Notes: a model not told the origin generated them from the sequence alone. Shown: positions 7,854 through 17,703, numbered from the stretch's first letter. The stretch: DNA of 64,000 nt from Hahella sp. HN01 (GCF_018986435.1 NZ_JAHMIN010000008.1:124261-188260), one strand, 5' to 3'. Numbers and translations are program-made.

Positions 7854-9164
7854 TCAACGCAGCTTTTCCACCACCAGAAATACACTCAGCAGGCACAGCA
7901 GCGGTAAATTCTTCAACAACCCGCCCAGAGGCTCCAGCCATACAGCCGGCGCCAGCAGACCCAGCGCCAGCGTATATCCCAACGTGCACGCCAACATCAA
8001 TTGTCCCGCCAACGCCATATGACGGCGGCTCAGCAAAAACGCCCCCAGCGCGAGGTCCACTGCGCTTGTGAACCAGACCATAGGACGCCATAGGAATTCG
8101 GGTAGGCCCATCGCCTTTAATATAGGCGAGAATGTCTCGGGTTGAGCGACGAACCCCGCGACGCCGGACAGCAGCCACACCACAACCAGCGTCAACCATA
8201 TGGGCTCCCGCAACAGGTACAGTCTGGCGTGCCAGCGGTCCTGCACAAAGCTGGCGGACGTTTGTAGATATCCCTTTACGGAACGCGGCGCATAGTCGAA
8301 TTTTTCACAGGAACGTTCATAAGCGCCCGACTCGGCATAGTTACCTCGCTGCAACATGCCCCATACCGTATCATTTAGCGGACCGGCCCCTAGTCGACGC
8401 CCAATCCATACCGCCGCCCCCACCAATGAAAGCGGAACCGAAACTATCCGCGCATCGGGAAACTTCAACCAGCGCCTCACCAAGGTAAGATACTCTTTCA
8501 GCGTAACGATTTCCGGTCCGACGGTATACGCCACGCCACTGGCTTGCTCCAGACTCTGCGCATCGCTGGCGCCGGTCGCCGCCTGTGCAACCACGCACGC
8601 CAGATCCTCCAGCAGGATCGGCTGAATCTTCTGATCGCCATCACCAGGAACGAATAGCGCACCAGGTAAAGCCGCTAACGCCCGCAACAGAGAGGTGCCG
8701 CCATATGAGCCTCTCTCTGACAACACCACGGATGGCCGCAACACCACCGCCGTGGGCAGCGCCCGCATCAGGTAATCATCAAACTTGTGCTTGGAGGTGA
8801 TAAAAGCGCCGTCCAGCTCCGTTCCCAGGGCCGAGATTTGCACAAATCGCTCTACGCCGTTCTGTATGCAGGCTTCCGCCAACGCTTTCGGCGCATCAAA
8901 GTGCACCAGCTCGAAGTCGCCCTTGCGCGTCTCCCGCAGGATGCCCGCACAGTTAATGACGGCGTCCACGCCGCGCAGCATCGGGGACCAGTCTTCCATT
9001 CGGGTCAGGTTCTGCAAATCCGCCTGGATAAAACTGACTGCTTCAGATGCGGGAATGTTCGCACGCCGCCGCGCCACCGCCACCACCTGACATCCCTGCT
9101 CCAGAAGTTTCTCCAGAACGACACTGGCGATAAACCCGCCTGCGCCAGTTAAAAGAATTTTCAT
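7854..9164 (-). CDS. NAD(P)-binding SDR/epimerase-like protein with C-terminal DoxX-like membrane domain
   Basis: The N-terminal 290 residues are an atypical extended SDR: KILLTGAGGFIASVV is the Rossmann GxxGxxG motif near the start, and the YxxxK region is degenerate (FITSKHKFDDYLM). The C-terminal 130 residues carry four membrane segments like the DoxX-like domain often fused to this SDR type. The start at 9164 is chosen because its ATG overlaps the TGA of the upstream TetR gene (ATGA), a translational-coupling arrangement, with GGAAAG as ribosome site. The frame is open 33 bases further upstream. Family members are annotated as NADH-ubiquinone oxidoreductase-like or nucleoside-diphosphate-sugar epimerases; the substrate is unknown. 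Confidence 0.75.
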   Translation of the reverse strand: MKILLTGAGGFIASVVLEKLLEQGCQVVAVARRRANIPASEAVSFIQADLQNLTRMEDWSPMLRGVDAVINCAGILRETRKGDFELVHFDAPKALAEACIQNGVERFVQISALGTELDGAFITSKHKFDDYLMRALPTAVVLRPSVVLSERGSYGGTSLLRALAALPGALFVPGDGDQKIQPILLEDLACVVAQAATGASDAQSLEQASGVAYTVGPEIVTLKEYLTLVRRWLKFPDARIVSVPLSLVGAAVWIGRRLGAGPLNDTVWGMLQRGNYAESGAYERSCEKFDYAPRSVKGYLQTSASFVQDRWHARLYLLREPIWLTLVVVWLLSGVAGFVAQPETFSPILKAMGLPEFLWRPMVWFTSAVDLALGAFLLSRRHMALAGQLMLACTLGYTLALGLLAPAVWLEPLGGLLKNLPLLCLLSVFLVVEKLR

Positions 9165-9640
9165 GGCCGCTTTCCTCCGTCGCTGAGCCGCGTCCACAAT
9201 TCATGGCTGACTTTGGCTTGCAATACGTCGACTGCGTCCGCAGTAAAACTCTTACTTTTCCCGTATTTTCCTACATAATCACGCCATTTTGCGTCATATT
9301 CGCGCCAGAACCGCTGCGCGGCCTCATCGAAGCGCCAGCCTTCGCCAATAACCAATCGATACATGGCGATAGCTTCATCACACCACCAGTTTTCGCTTAA
9401 CACGCGCCACAGAACGGACTCATCCTCACACTCCGGCATAACCGGGTTTTGCGCCCTGAGCCAGTCATCGATGACGGCGTCAATGAGCTGGGATTTGTCG
9501 GGAAAATGGTTGTATACCGTGGGTTTGGATACTTTGCAGGCATTGACCACCATATCGATCGATGTGCCCTTGAAGCCCTGCTCCAGAAAAATCCCTGTCG
9601 CCGTCTCAACAATAAAATCTCGCTTCGATGCTCTTGCCAT
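9161..9640 (-). CDS. TetR/AcrR-family transcriptional regulator
   Basis: A 159-residue repressor with an N-terminal helix-turn-helix (FKGTSIDMVVNACKVSKPTVYNHFPDKSQL, residues about 23-52), the TetR signature. The C-terminal ligand-binding part is short but contains the usual helical pattern. The gene heads a three-gene operon with an SDR/DoxX-like protein and a DUF2269 protein. A perfect palindrome at 9663-9679 lies just upstream of its start and in the divergent trpBA promoter region, so it probably represses itself and may control trpBA. The inducer is unknown. Confidence 0.85.
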   Translation of the reverse strand: MARASKRDFIVETATGIFLEQGFKGTSIDMVVNACKVSKPTVYNHFPDKSQLIDAVIDDWLRAQNPVMPECEDESVLWRVLSENWWCDEAIAMYRLVIGEGWRFDEAAQRFWREYDAKWRDYVGKYGKSKSFTADAVDVLQAKVSHELWTRLSDGGKRP

Positions 9641-9662
9641 GCTCAGAATTTCACTTTATTTT

Positions 9663-9679
9663 AACTAAACAGTTTAGTT
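9663..9679. promoter_or_regulatory. Probable TetR operator between tetR and trpBA
   Basis: AACTAAAC-A-GTTTAGTT, a perfect 17-bp palindrome 23 bp upstream of the tetR start and 58 bp upstream of the trpB ATG. Its position and symmetry suit a TetR-family dimer; binding has not been shown. Confidence 0.6.
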
Positions 9680-9737
9680 TAATTTGAACTGTTTCCATTA
9701 TGCCTTATGGGCCCGAATAATACAGGAGAAAATCGCC

Positions 9738-11009
9738 ATGATCCGCAGCAACAACGGTATGTTCGGCAGCTTCGGCGGCCGTTACACCCCGGAAATACTG
9801 ACGCCCGCTCTGATGGAGCTGGAACGCCTATTTTTCAGTTTGCGCGACGATCCTGACTTTTGGCGAGAATATCAGACCCTGGCGCAGCAATTCAGCGGCA
9901 GGCCCACGCCTCTCACGCCCTGCGAACGCCTGTCTAAGGCGATTGGCGGCGCGCAAATCTGGTTAAAACGGGAAGACCTCAACCATTCCGGCGCCCACAA
10001 AGTGAATAACGTACTGGGCCAAGGCCTTCTGGTGCGGCGTATGGGCAAGCGCCGGGTAATCGCAGAAACCGGCGCAGGACAGCATGGGTTGGCCACGGCG
10101 ATCATGGCCGCTCGCCTGGGTCTGGAGTGCCGCATTTATATGGGAGCGGACGACATTGAGCGTCAGTACGGCAATGTATTCTGGATGCGGCGCCTGGGCG
10201 CAGAAGTTATTCCGGTCGCCACCGGCGCTCGCACCTTGAAAGAAGCCATGGACGAAGCGCTGCGCGACTGGGCCGCCAGTTTCGAAGACACCCATTACGT
10301 GCTCGGCACCGCCTGCGGACCTGCGCCTTTCCCGGAGCTGGTGGCTTATTTCCAGAGTATTATCGGCAGAGAGCTACAGCAACAGGCTCTGTCCCAAATC
10401 GGTCGCAATCCTGACAGCGTCGTAGCCTGCGTCGGCGGCGGCAGTAACGCCCTTGGCGCGTTCGCGCCGTATATCGATCAAGGTGACGTCGAGTTGATAG
10501 GCGTAGAAGCTGGCGGACGCAGCCGCGAAGAAGGCCAGCACTCTATCCGGCTTCAGGAAGGAACCGGCGAAGACGGCATCGCCCAGGGCTTCAAAACACT
10601 TTTCTTACAGGACTCCGACGGACAACTTGGACACACGCACAGCGTAGCGGCGGGACTGGACTACGTCGGCGTATCGCCAATTCTGGCGGACCTCGCTCAA
10701 CGCGGGCGATTAACGCCAGATTCCGCAACCGACGAGGAAGCCCTGACGGCGTTTGAGACATTACTGCGCCACGAAGGCATCATCCCTGCGCTGGAATCCT
10801 CCCATGCATTGGCGGGCGGGTTCCGCCGCGCGGCCCAGATGTCGCCCAGCGAACATGTGGTGATTAATTTGAGCGGACGCGGCGATAAAGACATTTTCAA
10901 TGTGGCGCGCGCTTTCCCGCATCCGGATTGGTCCGCCTTCCTGCAACGCGAGCTGGCTCGCCAACCTGATTTCACAACGCAAGGGGAGAACGCCGCCGAT
11001 GTTGCCTGA
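9738..11009 (+). CDS. trpB: Tryptophan synthase beta chain
   Basis: Condenses indole with serine to give tryptophan using PLP. The ATG at 9738 follows CAGGAG at proper spacing; the frame stays open upstream to 9684, but there is no better start. From this start the PLP lysine is K88 in NHSGAHKVNN, the catalytic glutamate is E110 in AETGAGQHG, and the PLP-phosphate loop GGGSN is at 233-237. Length is 423 residues, slightly above the usual 400. It overlaps trpA by 11 bases. No trpE, D, C or F is nearby. With the divergent TetR gene, this could be a second, separately controlled trpBA pair rather than the main biosynthetic one. Confidence 0.93.
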   Translation: MIRSNNGMFGSFGGRYTPEILTPALMELERLFFSLRDDPDFWREYQTLAQQFSGRPTPLTPCERLSKAIGGAQIWLKREDLNHSGAHKVNNVLGQGLLVRRMGKRRVIAETGAGQHGLATAIMAARLGLECRIYMGADDIERQYGNVFWMRRLGAEVIPVATGARTLKEAMDEALRDWAASFEDTHYVLGTACGPAPFPELVAYFQSIIGRELQQQALSQIGRNPDSVVACVGGGSNALGAFAPYIDQGDVELIGVEAGGRSREEGQHSIRLQEGTGEDGIAQGFKTLFLQDSDGQLGHTHSVAAGLDYVGVSPILADLAQRGRLTPDSATDEEALTAFETLLRHEGIIPALESSHALAGGFRRAAQMSPSEHVVINLSGRGDKDIFNVARAFPHPDWSAFLQRELARQPDFTTQGENAADVA

Positions 11010-11778
11010 GAAAAAACCACAAGAACTGCTAGTCATGTCCCATGCGGTGGTGGGCTATCCCTCTCTTGAAGCCAACCTGCCTGCGATTGACGGATTGGTC
11101 GCCGCTGGCGTGAAAATGATCGAGCTGCAAATTCCATTCAGCGACCCGGTAGCGGACGGCCCGACACTGGCTCACGCCTGCCATGTCGCCCTCAAGAACG
11201 GCGGCGGCGTCAAACAAGCGCTGGCGCTGGCGGAGCAAGTCTCACGACGTCACCCACAGGTGAGCTTTCTATTGATGAGCTACCTCAACCCTCTCTACCG
11301 CTATGGCCTTGACCGTTTATTCATCGATGCGGCCGAAGCCGGCGTAAAAGGGTTGATTATCCCCGACCTGCCCGTAGAAGCCCTGGAGCCGCACTTGCCA
11401 CTGCTGGATAAGCTTAATTTGGCGCCAATCATGATGGTGACCCCCGTGACGCCTCCCGAGCGCCTGCAACGAATCAGCGCCGCCGCCCGGGGCATGGTGT
11501 ACGTCGTGGCGCGCACCGGCGTCACTGGCTCGCAAACCCGCTGGGACGCCGAGTTCGATAACTATATCGCGCGCCTCAAGCGCTACACGGACCTTCCTCT
11601 CGCCGTCGGTTTCGGCGTGCGCAGCGCAGAGGATTTGCGCCAGTTGCGAGGACGTGTGGAGGTAGCTGCGGTGTGTTCCCGCTATATAGAATGGCAAGGA
11701 AAACTAGGCAGTGACGCCGCCGCGGAGCGCATGGCGGAGCTATGTGAGGCGGCGGGCGGAATGGAGGCGACGGCGTAA
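10999..11778 (+). CDS. trpA: Tryptophan synthase alpha chain, divergent
   Basis: Cleaves indole-3-glycerol phosphate to indole inside the TrpAB complex. The ATG at 10999 lies within the end of trpB and follows AGGGGAG, so the two are translationally coupled. Catalytic residues are present: E42 in IELQIPFSDP and D53 in VADGP. The loop ARTGVTG (171-177) and VGFGVRS (203-209) phosphate-site strand are also present. The usual second phosphate-binding motif near the C-terminus, G-x-V-V-G-S-A, is replaced by VAAVCSRYIEW (222-232), which is unusual. Length is 259 residues, slightly short. The sequence is clearly TrpA but diverged. Confidence 0.88.
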   Translation: MLPEKKPQELLVMSHAVVGYPSLEANLPAIDGLVAAGVKMIELQIPFSDPVADGPTLAHACHVALKNGGGVKQALALAEQVSRRHPQVSFLLMSYLNPLYRYGLDRLFIDAAEAGVKGLIIPDLPVEALEPHLPLLDKLNLAPIMMVTPVTPPERLQRISAAARGMVYVVARTGVTGSQTRWDAEFDNYIARLKRYTDLPLAVGFGVRSAEDLRQLRGRVEVAAVCSRYIEWQGKLGSDAAAERMAELCEAAGGMEATA

Positions 11779-11791
11779 GCCGTCGCGCCGA

Positions 11792-12244
11792 TCAAGGCTT
11801 ACTCGCTTTCGCCAGAAAACGGTCCAGTTGATTGGCGAACTCCATGCGGTCGCCGTGGTTGAACGCCGCGGGGCCGCCAGTGTGTTCGCCGCTGCTGCGC
11901 ATGGTTTCCATGAAGTCTCGCATCATCAGGCGCTGACGAATGTTTTCCTTGCTGTAAAACTCACCCCTGGGATTCAACGCATGAGCGCCTTTGTCTATCA
12001 CTTCCGCCGCCAGGGGAATGTCGGCGGTGATCACCAGCTCGCCCTGTTCGACATGCTGCACGATATGGTTATCCGCCACGTCAAATCCCGGCGCCACCTG
12101 CAAACTGCGGATATATTGCGACGGCGGCGTCTTAAGCGGCTGATTGGCCACTAGAATCAAGGGAAGCTTCACCCTTTCCGCCGCCCGAAACAGAATCTCT
12201 TTGATGACGTTCGGGCATGCATCGGCGTCTACCCATATACGCAT
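11792..12244 (-). CDS. yaiI: UPF0178 (YaiI/YqxD) family protein
   Basis: A 150-residue member of the conserved UPF0178 family, related to PIN/NYN-type nuclease folds; the function is not established. It starts [18 protein letters not shown], with the family's acidic DADACP signature. [12 protein letters not shown] and NPRGEFY are also conserved blocks. It converges with trpA (13-bp gap) and is apparently monocistronic. Confidence 0.88.
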   Translation of the reverse strand: MRIWVDADACPNVIKEILFRAAERVKLPLILVANQPLKTPPSQYIRSLQVAPGFDVADNHIVQHVEQGELVITADIPLAAEVIDKGAHALNPRGEFYSKENIRQRLMMRDFMETMRSSGEHTGGPAAFNHGDRMEFANQLDRFLAKASKP

Positions 12245-12416
12245 GATTATTTCTCTTCAGTAAAACGTTAAAACACAGAGTCTAAGCGATGCCGCTCAGA
12301 AACGGAAAAGAAAGCTGCGTGCGCATAAGGACGGGGCTCGTAACGATATAAGGTAGTCGCAATTGATTATTTATTGATCTAAAATGGCCTGAGGCTATGG
12401 ATTATAGAGGTACTTC

Positions 12417-13220
12417 ATGGCGATCACGATTAACGGCCCGGCGCTACCTTCGCCGAACGACGCGCAAATTCAGCGGAGCTTCGCCCGCATCAGTTCAGGT
12501 TCGCGTATTAACAGCGCGGCTGACGACCCCGCCGGTCTGTCCATCGCCACCCGTATCAGCAGCCGTATCAGCGGTTTCTCCACCGCTATTCGCAACGCCG
12601 GCGACGGCATTTCCCTCTCTCAGACAGCTCAAGGCTCATTGGGCCAAGTTACCGACAATTTACAGCGTATCCGCCAACTCGCCCTGCAAGCCAGCAACGG
12701 CGTATACAACGACAGTGACCGCGCCGCCTTGCAGCAGGAAGCCGCACAGATTTTGGAAAGTACGCGTCAGTTGTTGAAGCAGTCCAACTTCAATGGCGTC
12801 AATCTGTTCGATTCCAGTGATGAACACCGTTTCCAGGCTGGCGCAGAAGGTGGAGAACAGATCGTTCTGGAAGGCCGTAATCTGGTGCAGGAGTTGAGCA
12901 ACTTCGGTTTGGAAAGCCTGGATATCTCCAGCCAACAGGGCGCCATCAGCGCCGTATCCGTCATTGACGACAGCCTGCAAGCGACGGTTGATCGGGCGGC
13001 GCAATTCGGGGCCTTGTCGAACCGTTTCGAGGCTGGCATACGCGAACTGGAAACCGCGCATCTTAATGCGACCGAGGCGCGCAGCCGCATCGCGGATACC
13101 GATATCGCCGCTGAAAGCGCCAATCTGGCGACCCAAAAAATACTTACGCAAGCCCAGATAGCCATCCGCGCCCAAGCCAACGCGCAGGCGAGATTCGTTC
13201 TTAACCTGTTGTCCGGATAA
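12417..13220 (+). CDS. Orphan short flagellin
   Basis: A 267-residue flagellin consisting only of the conserved D0/D1 regions. The N-terminal half carries RISSGSRINSAADDPAGLSIA (the broad RLSSGLRINSAKDDAAG motif), and the C-terminal half ends in the ARSRIADTDIAAESANLATQKILTQA helix. The variable D2/D3 domains are absent. The start differs from the standard MAxxINTN and the end from the usual xLSLL. No other flagellar gene lies nearby and I see no sigma-28 promoter. It could be a minor filament subunit, a decoy or a co-opted secreted protein. E. coli FliC is about 498 residues by comparison. Confidence 0.85.
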   Translation: MAITINGPALPSPNDAQIQRSFARISSGSRINSAADDPAGLSIATRISSRISGFSTAIRNAGDGISLSQTAQGSLGQVTDNLQRIRQLALQASNGVYNDSDRAALQQEAAQILESTRQLLKQSNFNGVNLFDSSDEHRFQAGAEGGEQIVLEGRNLVQELSNFGLESLDISSQQGAISAVSVIDDSLQATVDRAAQFGALSNRFEAGIRELETAHLNATEARSRIADTDIAAESANLATQKILTQAQIAIRAQANAQARFVLNLLSG

Positions 13221-13284
13221 GAATTCCCGCCTTTTCGAGGGAAGTACTATTACTGGTTTCGCCCTGGGTAATTTTCTACTAACA

Positions 13285-13320
13285 TTTCGTTTTATCATTT
13301 GCGCACGAAAATAAAACGAA
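13285..13320. promoter_or_regulatory. Probable GlpR operator at glpR
   Basis: A perfect 10-bp inverted repeat, TTCGTTTTAT (13286-13295) and ATAAAACGAA (13311-13320), with an additional ACGAAA between, ends at the glpR start codon. A related half-site TTTCGTTT lies at 14423-14430 before glpD. This arrangement suits autoregulation by the DeoR-family GlpR. Confidence 0.55.
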
Positions 13321-13321
13321 C

Positions 13322-14098
13322 ATGTCCGCTGACAAGCCTTTAAATGCGCGGCAAACCGCGATTCTCAAGCTCATCGAAAAGAACGGCGTCGCCACTATAG
13401 ACGAACTGGTGGAGGCCTTCGACGTCACTCCCCAAACACTGCGACGGGATCTTAACCTGCTGGCGGATTACAACCTGATCCAACGCTTTCACGGCGGCGC
13501 CACCTCCATTACATCGACGGAGAACCTGTCCTATCAGGACCGACAAATCCGCAACCTGGAGGAAAAGGAAGCCATCGCCCGGGAAATTGCGCTGCATGTT
13601 CCTGATCACAGCAGTATGTTCATCAATATCGGCACCACCACCGAAACCATCGCCAAAGCGTTGATGAACCACAAAGGTTTGCAGGTAGTGACCAACAATC
13701 TGCACGTCGCCAGTATGATGAGCCAAAAGGAAGACTTTCGCGTGATCGTCACCTCCGGCGAGGTTCGCGCGCGAGACGGCGGCATTGTAGGTGAAGCCAC
13801 CATGGACTTCGTACAACAGTTTCGCCTGGACTTCGGCATCATCGGCATCAGCGCTATTGACGAAGACGGAGCCCTGCTGGACTACGATTATCGCGAAGTG
13901 CGCGTCGCCCAGGCGATCATCCAACAGAGCCGGCATGTGTTTCTGGCGGCGGACCATTCCAAGTTCGGTCGCAGAGCCATGGTGCGTCTAGGCAGCATCA
14001 CCCAGGCCAACATGTTCTTCACCGATCAGCGTCCCAGTGAAGAAATAGAAACCATGATGAAGAATCACGACGTACGCCTGCATATCTGTACGCCTTAA
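13322..14098 (+). CDS. glpR: DeoR-family glycerol-3-phosphate regulon repressor
   Basis: A 258-residue DeoR-family repressor. The N-terminal HTH (ARQTAILKLIEKNGVATIDELVEAFDVTPQTLRRDLNLL) is followed by the DeoR C-terminal sensor domain with the sugar-phosphate loop INIGTTTETIA and IVGEATMDFVQQFRLD. The call as GlpR rests on glpD and glpK directly downstream on the same strand. In the family glycerol-3-phosphate releases the repressor from DNA. An inverted repeat overlapping its start suggests autoregulation. Confidence 0.9.
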   Translation: MSADKPLNARQTAILKLIEKNGVATIDELVEAFDVTPQTLRRDLNLLADYNLIQRFHGGATSITSTENLSYQDRQIRNLEEKEAIAREIALHVPDHSSMFINIGTTTETIAKALMNHKGLQVVTNNLHVASMMSQKEDFRVIVTSGEVRARDGGIVGEATMDFVQQFRLDFGIIGISAIDEDGALLDYDYREVRVAQAIIQQSRHVFLAADHSKFGRRAMVRLGSITQANMFFTDQRPSEEIETMMKNHDVRLHICTP

Positions 14099-14472
14099 CA
14101 GCGTCACCCGGGAACGGGCCAGGGAACGCCCGCTCGCCATTACTGCTTTGACTGCTCACAGACCTATCTTCGTTTTTTTTCTTTTCTCTCCGCATCGCGT
14201 CTATTCCGCCGCCACAGGGTAAGTAATCCACTTCCGACTATCGACCTGACGTTTTGTTTTTTCTTCCTCGAAGCAATTCGTAGTCAGTTTTTAAGGCCAT
14301 CGCTAACTTGCTGAATTTAATAATTTATTTTCATTTTACTTCATCATGCGCTCTAAAAAGTGGAAAATATTTAGAAACTGTCACAAAATAATTCGTAAAT
14401 TTTCCTTTTATTTTCTTTTTTCTTTCGTTTAAACTTTAGTCAATTTTTAACCGCATGGAAAGGTTCCGAATA
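14099..14472. other. glpR-glpD intergenic region
   Basis: About 374 bp, very AT- and pyrimidine-rich from 14160 on, without a coding frame. It holds a TTTCGTTT half-site (14423-14430) matching the repeat before glpR, and T tracts at about 14170-14180 and 14250-14270. I could not assign a reliable promoter or a clean terminator for glpR. Confidence 0.4.
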
Positions 14473-16002
14473 ATGAGTGAGAAAATTTACGATCTTCTCG
14501 TAATCGGCGGAGGCATCAATGGCGTCGGCGTCGCCGTAGACGCCCAGGGCCGCGGATTGCAAACCGCCTTGGTGGAAATGCGCGATCTCGCATGGGCCAC
14601 CTCTTCCGCAAGCAGCAAATTGATTCATGGCGGCCTGCGCTACCTGGAACATTACGAGTTCCGCTTGGTGAAAGAAGCGCTGAACGAGCGCGAAACGGTC
14701 TACCGCAAGGCGCCCCATATCGTAAAACCCATGCGGTTCCGCCTGCCTCATCGCCCTCACCTGCGTCCCGCCTGGATGATTCGCATCGGACTTTTCCTGT
14801 ATGACATGCTGGGCAAACGCGACATTCTTCCAGGCAGCAAATTCATTCGTTTCAATCAGCCTGCCGCAGCGTTGAAACCAGAGATCACCAAAGGCTTCGA
14901 ATACTCAGACTGCTGGGTGGATGACGCGCGTCTGGTGGTGCTGAACGCAATGCAATTCCGTTCACTGGGCGGAGATGTTTTCGTACAGACCAAATGCGTG
15001 GGCGTATCCCAGGAAAAAGGCCTGTGGCATGTACAATTGCGCAATGAAGTCACCGGCGAAGAACACACCATGAAAGCCAAAGGACTGGTAAACGCCGCCG
15101 GCCCCTGGGTTAAAACGCTGCTGACGAAAGAAATGCACCGCAGTAGCCCGCGTGGCATTCGCCTGATCAAAGGCAGCCACATGGTGGTTCCAAAACTACA
15201 TAACGAAGATGAAGCCTTTATTCTGCAAAACGAAGATGGGCGCATTGTGTTCGTGATTCCTTATCTGGATGAGTTCTCCATCGTCGGCACCACGGATGTG
15301 GAGCACAAAGACGCGCCGGAAACCGTCGCCATTTCCAATGAAGAAATAGATTACCTTTGCGACATAGTGAACGCTCACTTCAAGAAGCAGATTTCACCGG
15401 CTGACGTAGTGTGGACCTATGCTGGCGTACGCCCTCTGTGCGACGATGAATCCGACTCCGCCCAGGCGATCACCCGCGATTACACCGTCGAGCTGGAGAC
15501 TGAAGGCGAACTACCGCTGCTCTCCATTTTTGGCGGCAAGCTGACCACGTATCGCAAACTGGCGGAGTCAGCTCTGAAAACTCTCAAGCCGTTCTACCCA
15601 CAAATGGGCGCGCCATGGACTGCTGACAGCGTATTGCCAGGCGGCGACCTGCCCGGCACAGTCGCCAACTACAGCCAGGGGCTGCAGAATCGCTATCCGT
15701 TCCTGACCGCACGCACCGCAAAACGCTTCGCCACGACTTATGGCAGCCGCTGCGAGATGTTCTTGAAAGACGCGCAATCAGAAGCCGATATGGGTCAGAA
15801 GTTCGGAGAAGGCTTTTTCCAAAAAGAGGTGGACTATCTGCTAGAGTATGAGTTTGCGATGAACGCTGACGATATCCTGTGGCGCCGCACGAAGATGGGT
15901 CTGTTCCTGAATGAAGATCAACAGGCCGCCCTGGCGGAATACCTCGCGGGTAAGCGCCCCCGGGCCGCTGAGCCTTACCAGCCCATGCAAGCGAGCGCAT
16001 GA
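14473..16002 (+). CDS. glpD: Aerobic glycerol-3-phosphate dehydrogenase
   Basis: A membrane-associated FAD enzyme that oxidises glycerol-3-phosphate to dihydroxyacetone phosphate and passes electrons to quinone. I use the ATG at 14473 (MSEKIYDLLVIGGGINGVG), which places the FAD-binding GGGINGVG at residues 12-19; an in-frame ATG at 14455 is the alternative. Family blocks WATSSASSKLIHGGLRYLE and SIFGGKLTTYRKLAE are present. Length is 509 residues, against about 501 in E. coli. It is followed by glpK 138 bp later and is probably repressed by GlpR. Confidence 0.95.
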   Translation: MSEKIYDLLVIGGGINGVGVAVDAQGRGLQTALVEMRDLAWATSSASSKLIHGGLRYLEHYEFRLVKEALNERETVYRKAPHIVKPMRFRLPHRPHLRPAWMIRIGLFLYDMLGKRDILPGSKFIRFNQPAAALKPEITKGFEYSDCWVDDARLVVLNAMQFRSLGGDVFVQTKCVGVSQEKGLWHVQLRNEVTGEEHTMKAKGLVNAAGPWVKTLLTKEMHRSSPRGIRLIKGSHMVVPKLHNEDEAFILQNEDGRIVFVIPYLDEFSIVGTTDVEHKDAPETVAISNEEIDYLCDIVNAHFKKQISPADVVWTYAGVRPLCDDESDSAQAITRDYTVELETEGELPLLSIFGGKLTTYRKLAESALKTLKPFYPQMGAPWTADSVLPGGDLPGTVANYSQGLQNRYPFLTARTAKRFATTYGSRCEMFLKDAQSEADMGQKFGEGFFQKEVDYLLEYEFAMNADDILWRRTKMGLFLNEDQQAALAEYLAGKRPRAAEPYQPMQASA

Positions 16003-16140
16003 GCGGGAGGACAAAACAGAGCGGATAAACGGAACTGACGGAAAGTAACGCAAGCGACCGAAAGGGTATTGAACAATAATAAGCAGACCGCGGCGGCCGG
16101 GTGTTAATTTCCAGACTGGCTTGCGTCGCCGTGGCCAAAC

Positions 16141-17661
16141 ATGAGAACGACGACTGTGAGCAAGTACATATTAGCAATCGATCAAGGCACGACCAGCAGC
16201 CGCGCCATTCTGTTTACCCGTGAAGGCCTGCCCGCATACAGCGTGCAACAAGAATTCGCCCAGCATTTTCCGAATGACGGTTGGGTGGAGCACAACCCGC
16301 ATGATTTGTGGGATACCGTCAAGCGCGTTTGCAGCGCCGTTATGAAAGAGGCCGGGATCTCCGGCCGCGACATCACCTGCATCGGCATCACTAACCAACG
16401 GGAAACCACTGTGGTGTGGGATCGTCACACCGGCGAACCCATTTATAACGCTATCGTATGGCAAGACCGCCGCACCTCCGCTTTCTGCGCCGAGTTGTAT
16501 GAAAACGGTCGCGAGTCCATGGTCCGCGAGAAAACCGGACTGTTGCTCGATCCTTATTTTTCCGGCACCAAGATCCGCTGGATTCTCGACAATGTGGAAG
16601 GCGCACGGGAAAAAGCGGAACGCGGCGACCTCCTGTTCGGCACCGTCGATACCTTTCTTATCTGGAAGATGACCGGCGGCTCTGTGCACGCCACTGACGC
16701 CACCAATGCTTCCCGCACGCTTCTTTTCAATATCCACAGCCAGCAATGGGATGATGAGCTGCTCGATATGCTCAATGTGCCCAGCAATATGCTGCCGGTG
16801 GTGAAAGACAGCTCCGACGATTTCGGTATGACGGAGCATCAGTTTCTGGGGTCGGAAGTCCCCATCACTGGCGTCGCCGGCGATCAACAGGCGGCTTTGT
16901 TTGGCCAGGCCTGCTTCGCGCCAGGAATGTGCAAGAGCACCTACGGCACCGGTTGTTTCATGATCATGAACACCGGCGATGCGCCACTGGAATCCAACAA
17001 TAAGCTGCTCACCACTGTTGGTTACCGGCTTAATGGAAAACCCACTTACGCCATTGAAGGCAGTATCTTTATGGCCGGCGCCACCATGCAATGGCTGCGC
17101 GATGGCATCAGTCTGTTAAAAAGCGCCGGTGAAAGTATAGGGCATGCGGAACAAGTCGGACCGGACCATTCCGTATATCTGGTTCCCGCTTTTACCGGCC
17201 TGGGCGCGCCCTATTGGGAGCCCAACGCTCGCGGCGCCATCGTCGGTCTGACCCGGGACACCGGCATCGCCGAGATTGTCACGGCGGGCCTGCAGTCTGT
17301 GGCTTATCAGACTCGCGACCTGCTTGAAGCGATGAAGTCGGATGGCGTGGAAAATTTGGCGGCATTACGCGTGGACGGCGGCATGGTGGTGAACGACTGG
17401 GCCATGCAATTCCTCGCGGATATTCTGGACGTGCGCGTGGATCGTCCCTTTGTCACTGAGACAACCGCTTTGGGCGCAGCGTTTCTGGCAGGTCTGAAAG
17501 CTGGCGTTTACTCGTCACTGGAAGAGGTGCAGGAACTTTGGCAATGCGAAAAGACATTCCCGCCAAGCATGGAAGAAGCCGTTGCCGACCGCCTTTACAA
17601 AGGCTGGCTCAACTCCGTGGAAGGCGTGCGCAATATGGCCAAGGCCGCCCACAAGAAATAA
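16141..17661 (+). CDS. glpK: Glycerol kinase
   Basis: A FGGY-family kinase that phosphorylates glycerol to glycerol-3-phosphate. It shows the N-terminal phosphate loop [14 protein letters not shown], the substrate segment [15 protein letters not shown], and the C-terminal FGGY signature region [13 protein letters not shown]. Length is 506 residues, normal. The ATG at 16141 is used; a GTG at 16156 ([11 protein letters not shown]) is nearly as good because neither has a strong ribosome site. It supplies the substrate for glpD. The ABC importer downstream is the likely source of glycerol, since no GlpF facilitator is seen here. Confidence 0.96.
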   Translation: MRTTTVSKYILAIDQGTTSSRAILFTREGLPAYSVQQEFAQHFPNDGWVEHNPHDLWDTVKRVCSAVMKEAGISGRDITCIGITNQRETTVVWDRHTGEPIYNAIVWQDRRTSAFCAELYENGRESMVREKTGLLLDPYFSGTKIRWILDNVEGAREKAERGDLLFGTVDTFLIWKMTGGSVHATDATNASRTLLFNIHSQQWDDELLDMLNVPSNMLPVVKDSSDDFGMTEHQFLGSEVPITGVAGDQQAALFGQACFAPGMCKSTYGTGCFMIMNTGDAPLESNNKLLTTVGYRLNGKPTYAIEGSIFMAGATMQWLRDGISLLKSAGESIGHAEQVGPDHSVYLVPAFTGLGAPYWEPNARGAIVGLTRDTGIAEIVTAGLQSVAYQTRDLLEAMKSDGVENLAALRVDGGMVVNDWAMQFLADILDVRVDRPFVTETTALGAAFLAGLKAGVYSSLEEVQELWQCEKTFPPSMEEAVADRLYKGWLNSVEGVRNMAKAAHKK

Positions 17662-17671
17662 TTCCTTCAAC

Positions 17672-17703
17672 AGGGTCTGCTGACGTTTCCGCCAGCAGAC
17701 CCT
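17672..17703. terminator. Hairpin between convergent glpK and the activator gene
   Basis: Perfect 11-bp stem AGGGTCTGCTG (17672-17682) with CAGCAGACCCT (17693-17703). No long T tract follows on either strand, so it may act as a weak terminator or transcript-end protector for both genes. Confidence 0.55.
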
